The position numbers and the translations under genes are program-made. The notes below the pieces were generated by a model that made no database searches, was not told the DNA's origin, and worked only from the letters and a program-made list of their open reading frames with translations. Below are positions 58,567-64,000 of a DNA stretch of 64,000 bases, in pieces. Source of the DNA: Corylus avellana (Eukaryota > Streptophyta > Magnoliopsida > Fagales > Betulaceae); NCBI RefSeq assembly GCF_901000735.1, contig NC_081542.1, positions 38,312,571-38,376,570 on the forward strand. Reading direction: 5' to 3'. Each line of letters starts with the position of its first letter. Positions within the stretch are counted from its first letter, which is position 1.

Positions 58567-60540
58567 GAAAGTCATACATTGGCCGCGCGATGAGTTCCCA
58601 CCTAAGCTACTGTTTGAATGCTACCAACTCCTTTTGCTCACTAAATTGTGTTTGTTGTTTTTTGTATTTCTATTTATTTGATATTTTAATTTGTCATCAC
58701 TAAAAAGAGTTTGATTCTAATCTATGTTACAACAAGGATCTAGCAGTGGTAATTAGACTTGGGCCAACACAAATGACCTTTTATAATTAAAAGATTAATT
58801 CTTTAGGGGGGTTTGTTCTCATATGTAACAGTTTTGAGGGCTTTGAAACCAATGTGTTATAATGGATAGTTTATTTAGTATAAAAAGCTGTTACTTGTAT
58901 GCCACAATAGGACATTGGAGTATTTTCATAAAAGAGTAATACTTATGATATATTTCCCTACAAATTGAAATATTCATGACCTTCGAACTCGCACCATCCA
59001 TTATCCAATTAATTATAATAGAACAAAATTGCCTTAAAATAACATTGCATTAATTATAGTATAACTACAGAGACTAAAATAAAACAATGCTAAAATGCTT
59101 TAAAAAAAAGGGTTTTGTATTTGGCTAAACTGGCATCTTGAATGGACAATGTTTAATCAGGAGGAGGAGCTTGAAATGCATTCTCATGTATAATAGTTTT
59201 TCCTTGTGTCTTTTGCAGTTGTTCTTCTTGGTGCTTTGTTTCGACATCAAATCTTTCAATTCGTGGCTTGTTTTTGACAATAGATCAATGGTGTTGTAGA
59301 AAATCCATTTCGCTAATTTCACAAACCCAGAAACAATTGCAATTCACTTTTTATAATTCTATGTTGTTTCATGCTATACCTGTTGAAGTACTTTACAAGT
59401 AAACACTTCATATGTAAATTAGTTCATTTTAAGCATTTTGAAATTTTTGCTTGAATCCCTTGCAAGATTTTCCTTCTCTATCCGGGACTGTAAAAATTTT
59501 GAATGCTAATAAGAAGCACCAATATTCACAATTCACATGTCAAAGAACAATCATGGCTTCCATTGGAATAGTCACCAAAACCCAAAATTAAGATAACAAC
59601 AATTGATCAAAATCTGAAGGAAAAAAGAAAAAAAAAATTCAACCAAATGAATTAAAATAAGAACAGGGTGCTTGAAATGAGAATTTGATGGCACCTAGAT
59701 ACTAAATTCAATAAAGCCTTTGATAATCTTCTTAATGATTCAGACCATGATTTTTATTCAGTCTTGCTTATTTACTTGTTCTTGGAAAATAAATGGGTTA
59801 TGTGGGTTGGATTGAGCTAATGACCTAGCAAAGCAGTTGGAATAAGTGGCCATTGAGTGACAAAGCAATAATAACAAAAAAAAGAGTATTATAAGACACT
59901 ACTGTTCAGTGACATGAGGGACTACTTTCTTAATGGATGGCTTTTGTTTGGATATTAATATGTGCTATTCCCATCACTAAAGCTATAGTTATTCCTAGCT
60001 ATTTGTCATTTTGAAGAATAACTATTCAACATAGATTGTTATCCTGTGAATAAAAAAGTAACCAAATGAATGGAATAACTATTCTCCAGTATTACTATTC
60101 TATTCTGAGTTCTAATCCGCATACCAACCGTACTCTTAATGAGTAGAAAGAAGTCTCATCTCAACCTATACAGCTAGCTCAAACAATGGGGGATACGTCT
60201 CGTGCAAAAGAAAGAGTGGTAGAATTTCATGTACGATGGAATATATATTCCTTAAATGAGAATGGTAAAAGTGATTAGTATCACATTAGTGATAATAAGT
60301 TTAAAATTGTCTCAACATGTTAATGTGGACAAAGCAACAGTGACACAACTCTCCAAATCTTCAACAAAATAAAGCATGTTGAAAATTTGCTATTTTACAG
60401 TTGAGCCAATTAAGTTAAATGCTACCATCTTTGTCATCAAAATTGCTGAGATTTGAAAATGAATTGATTAGAAAATTAGAATTGAGGAATTAAGATATTG
60501 ACATGCATAATTGGATTAGAAAACTTAGGGTTTGAGGATG
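58567..60540. other. Downstream flank of NLR B, no gene seen
   Basis: Near-identical to the flank of NLR A at 45585-47558. AT-rich and without coding domains. Confidence 0.5.
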
Positions 60541-60548
60541 ATTTTGTT

Positions 60549-61785
60549 TAGGGGTGTCAAGGCGGTTACGGTTAGCGGTTTTTGGCAGTAACCGCTAACT
60601 GTAACTGCCTTAGCGGTTAGTAGATTTCACTAACCGCAACCGCTAACTGCTTAGCGGTTAACGGTTAGCGGTTAACCACCAATTAGCTGTTAGTGAAATA
60701 GATAACCGCCTGCTAACCGCTTTTTCAAAATTGGGCCTTTTTGGGCTTTCTTTAGGGCTTTTTATGCTTCTTTTTTTGGGCTTTTTTTTACCCACTTTTT
60801 TTTTTTTTAGTATCTTCTTGGGCCCAATTGCTATAAAAAGAGCCCATATTGAAAAATCAAAAATATTTGACCCAAAATTTACATTTACTTATACTTATAA
60901 AAAATTTTCTTAAATATTAAATCATAACCAGTTAACTTTTTTTTTTAAAAAAAAAAAAATCAACACTACATATAAAAAAAAAGTTCAGAATTCAGATAAC
61001 TGTCACAACATATAATGATAATACATTAATACTTAAATTGTGTTTATAAGTAACACATTGGTTATTATTTAATCCAATGTCAATTACTTAATTTGATATT
61101 ATACGAATCATATCATCATTGTACATTAATAATATGATTCACTTGAAGTCTTGAATAAAGTATTTGAATTGTTATTGAATCATATGATTAAGTATTGATA
61201 TTATACATTTATATTATTCATATACATATGTAGACTTATATAGACTTATAAGTTTATAACATACATTGAAAATAAGTCTCTAGATATTTAATTGTTGTAT
61301 TAGTATGAATTGGTATACTTATGAGTTATGTCATATTATATATGTATAATTTATTATTATATAATCAAATGATTTAATGATCAATTAATCATGTGATATA
61401 ATCATATAAATTATAGTGATAATATATTAATACTCAAATTGTGATTTAATTATTTTTTAAAAAAATTGTGATTTAATGATCAAGTGATTATATGATATAA
61501 TCATATAAATTATAGTGATAATATATTAATACTCAAATTGTGATTTAATTATTATTTTTTTTAAATTGTGATTTAATGATCAAGTGATTATGTTATATGT
61601 ATAAATATTTTTATAATTATAATTATAAAAATATATTATATAAAAAGGCGGTTAGTGGTTACGGTTAGTAAACCCAATAACCGCTAACCGCTAGGCAGTT
61701 ATAGCGGTTTGGCGATTAATACGGTTAAGCGGTTAGCGGTTAACAGTTAACGGGCAGTTTTTAACCGCCCGCATTGACACCCCTA
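60549..61785. mobile_element. Non-autonomous hAT element (1237 bp) with 8-bp TSD
   Basis: Termini TAGGGGTGTCAA and TTGACACCCCTA are perfect inverted repeats. The 8-bp duplication ATTTTGTT is at 60541-60548 and 61786-61793. Both ends, for about 180 bp at the left and 120 bp at the right, are packed with GGTTAGCGGTTA and its inverse. The AT-rich middle contains internal direct repeats (GATCAAGTGATTATATGATA type) and no transposase. Confidence 0.93.
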
Positions 61786-61793
61786 ATTTTGTT

Positions 61794-62342
61794 GTGTCAA
61801 TCCACGTGTCTTCGGTGGCTAACGAGGTGATGAGGTATAAGAAGGGCCATTTCTCATCTTATGCCATTGTCTATGAAGACTGATTTTGCCATCTTCATAA
61901 GGTAGCAAAGGAGAATGTCAATAAGACTGCCTCAAAAATTTGCCAGGGGTGGCTGCGTGGCCACCTCCACCCATCTGGGGCAGTTCGCCGGCCACCCCAG
62001 ATGAGCAGGTGGTGGCGAGCCACCCTCATCCCCTCCCTCTGCAAATTCTTAAAAAAAAAAAAAAAAAAAAAAACCTAATATAATCAGGTGTTTTGGGTTT
62101 ATATTTCTAATATGCTCCATGCTGAGGAGTCAACTCATCATTGGTGGGCACATAGAGGTGGGTTTGTGCCATACCCATAAAGAAGTTATTCATTAAGTTA
62201 TTTTAGATCGGTTTCTAAAAGGTTTCCTCTTTGTCACTAAAATCCTTTTGTGTGATTGTTTATATTTTGGTGATTGTTTGCTTTGATAAATAACTGTTAA
62301 TTCCGCATAAACTGTGATATTTATTTGTTTAGAGTTTTTCAT
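61794..62342 (+). other. Probable LTR or leader of a Ty1/copia-like element
   Basis: The sequence just before the primer-binding site ends TTTTTCA, as an LTR might. The left LTR border was not found. A GC-rich hairpin-like GGCCACC/GGTGGC stretch near 61.95-62.03 kb and a poly(A) run at 62050 suggest a mosaic. Confidence 0.35.
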
Positions 62343-62343
62343 T

Positions 62344-62355
62344 TGGTATCAAAGC
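62344..62355 (+). other. Primer-binding site, initiator tRNA-Met type
   Basis: TGGTATCAAAGC differs by one base from the usual TGGTATCAGAGC and is common in plant copia elements. It lies about 60 bp before the gag frame. Confidence 0.75.
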
Positions 62356-62402
62356 GGGTTCACTTTGTGAAGGATTAAATTCCTAAGTGTGATCTTTGTT
62401 TC

Positions 62403-64000
62403 TTGTTTAAGATATCTCAAACTCTTAACACTGTGCTTAATTTTGATGGATCAAATTATGGCTATTGGAAGTCTCGTATGAGATTTTTCTTAAAATCTAT
62501 AGACGTTTGGCATGTCATTGAATCTGGATTTAAAGCTCCAGATAAGCCGATAGCTGAATGGTCTAACATTGAAAAACAAACTTGTATGGCGAATGACAAA
62601 GCTATGAATGCTCTATGCTTGGCAATTTCACAAACCGAGTTCTCTAGAATTTCAAATTGTGATAGTGCCAAGGATGCATGGGAGATTCTAGAAACTACGT
62701 ATGAAGAAACTAATCTTGTTAAAGCTTCGAAACTTCAAATGTTAGTTTCTCAGTTTGAGGATATTAAAATGTTAGAAGATGAGACATTCAATGAATTTTT
62801 TGGTAAACTTAGTGAAATTAGAAATTTCATGATAAATCTAGGAAATAAAGTTTCTGACACTAAGCTTATTAGAAAAGTTATGAGATCACTTCCTGAAAAA
62901 TTCAGAATGAAGGTAACTACTATTGAGTCATGCCTTGATCTTAATACCATGAGGATAGAAGAGTTAGTTGGTGCTCTTCAAAATTATGAGTTTTCCTTGC
63001 CTCAACCAAGGAAAAATGAGGATATTGCCCTTAGAACTCATAGGAAGAACTCTGATGAGTTATCTAATGATGATTCACCAAATGAAGAGGAACTTGCCTT
63101 GATAGCTCGAAGGTATTTTAGAAATGAACATAAAATTTCCAAGAAATTTGGAAAACAAAAGGAGAGTACTCGGGATAGAAATGAAAGAGACCCATGTGGT
63201 CCAAAATATTATGAGTGTTCTGGCTATGGCCATGTGCGAAAGGATTGTGCTAACCTCAACAGTAATAATCCAAAAGGTCAAAAAGCCTTCAATATTACCT
63301 TGAGTGACATTGATGAGGAAGAAACTCTTAATTATGTGGCATTTGTGGCATCCTATGATTCTGATGATTCTAGTCAATCAGATGTTCAGTCTGCCTCTGA
63401 TAATGAATCAAATAGGGTTAATGATCTTCAAAACTCCTTTAACAATTTAATGGAAAAGTTTTCTATGCTTAGAAATATTAACTTGAAAATTGTTAAGGAT
63501 TTTAAGAATCTTGAGCTTGAAAGGGATAATTTGTTGAAATCTTTGAGTGATTCACATGTTATTTGTAATATTTTTTAAATCTGAAAATCATGTGTTAATT
63601 GCTAAAAATAAATCCCTTCAAAATGATCTGACTGCATCTAGAAATCACTTGAGTAATTTCTCTAGTGAAAAAGCTTGATAAAATGTTGCATATTCAAAAG
63701 CATTCTAGTGACAGATCTGGCTTAGGATTTGATACTCTTTTGTCTCTTAACCGTGCTTCTACTTCAAAGACTGTTTTTGTTAAACAAGTGAAAGTAGAAG
63801 ACTCTTCAAGTGAAGAAAAGCAAGCAATTGCTCCAACTCCTCAAGGTAAGAAAGGTAAGAAAATCTACATTGAGCCTCATGCATCTTACTCTAGACCTAG
63901 AGTCATGCAACCTCCTAGGAAACTACCTTCTCAAATGTTTGTCCCTCTATGTCATCACTGTGGAAAAGTGGGTCACATTCGACTTTGTTTTAATTTGAAA
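62403..64000 (+). pseudogene. Ty1/copia gag region, degenerate, runs off window
   Basis: A frame of about 390 residues (62403-63578) has the copia gag pattern: LNFDGSNYGYWKSRMRFFL, AKDAWEILE, then a zinc knuckle YYECSGYGHVRKDC whose first Cys is replaced by Tyr. No ATG opens the frame; ATATCTCAAACTCTT stands where a start would be expected. After a stop at 63576 the same protein family continues in other frames, with a second knuckle CHHCGKVGHIRLC near 63955. This implies at least two small indels in homopolymer runs. The element was probably not autonomous; protease and polymerase lie beyond the window. Confidence 0.82.

Larger units (their letters stand above)
55076..60582 (+). repeat. Duplicated unit B (NLR pseudogene plus flanks)
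   Basis: Counterpart of 42093-47600. It starts at a gap edge with AGTGCTTAGTATAAATTG, the same string as at 42093, and continues past the end of A through the complete hAT element. Confidence 0.9.

Noticed and set aside
60549..61785. Telomere or satellite signal from GGTTAGCGG repeats
   Set aside because: The repeats are subterminal parts of a hAT element with exact inverted ends and 8-bp duplication.

Overview
This window looks like nuclear DNA from a woody core-eudicot plant. The evidence is intron-rich genes with plant-type splice sites, plastid-targeted and secondary-wall genes, NBS-LRR genes, and AT-rich intergenic DNA full of plant transposon families (hAT, Mutator-like, PIF/Harbinger, tRNA-derived SINEs, Ty3 and Ty1 retrotransposons). 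The species cannot be told from the sequence alone.

Left part, 1-36.4 kb: a conserved gene neighbourhood. Two tandem copies of the secondary-wall cellulose synthase CESA8/IRX1 come first; copy 1 is cut at its 5' side by the window edge and copy 2 is complete with 13 exons. They are followed by a small LRR receptor-like protein of the RLP51/SNC2 type, a DYW-type pentatricopeptide protein of the DOT4 type (minus strand), a plastid-type protein with a C-terminal Rho_N/SAP-like domain, and cytosolic ribosomal protein L11 (uL5; minus strand). From memory, this is the gene order of Arabidopsis At4g18780-At4g18730, with MYB98 (At4g18770) missing. That context strengthens every assignment. A decayed insertion of plastid DNA (23S rRNA and ycf2 pieces) lies between the last two genes.

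Middle part, 36.4-42 kb: no convincing gene. It is dominated by a roughly 4.2-kb long-inverted-repeat element that carries a nested Mutator-like foldback element.

Right part, 42-64 kb: two near-identical 5.5-kb units, each with an RPM1-type CC-NBS-LRR gene. Copy A is open and copy B is frameshifted by a 5-bp tandem duplication. Between them, bounded by two gaps of exactly 100 N, lies a 7.3-kb piece made of an inverted copy of the RLP51 upstream region plus a Ty3 retrotransposon inserted into that copy. The window ends in a hAT element and a degenerate Ty1/copia gag region. The gap pattern suggests that the middle piece and the NLR 'tandem' may be unmerged haplotype contigs rather than real duplications.

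I found no convincing new biological system. The most useful observations are the probable false duplication, the asymmetric divergence of the CESA8 pair, the mosaic plastid insertion, and several transposons whose target-site duplications can be read exactly.
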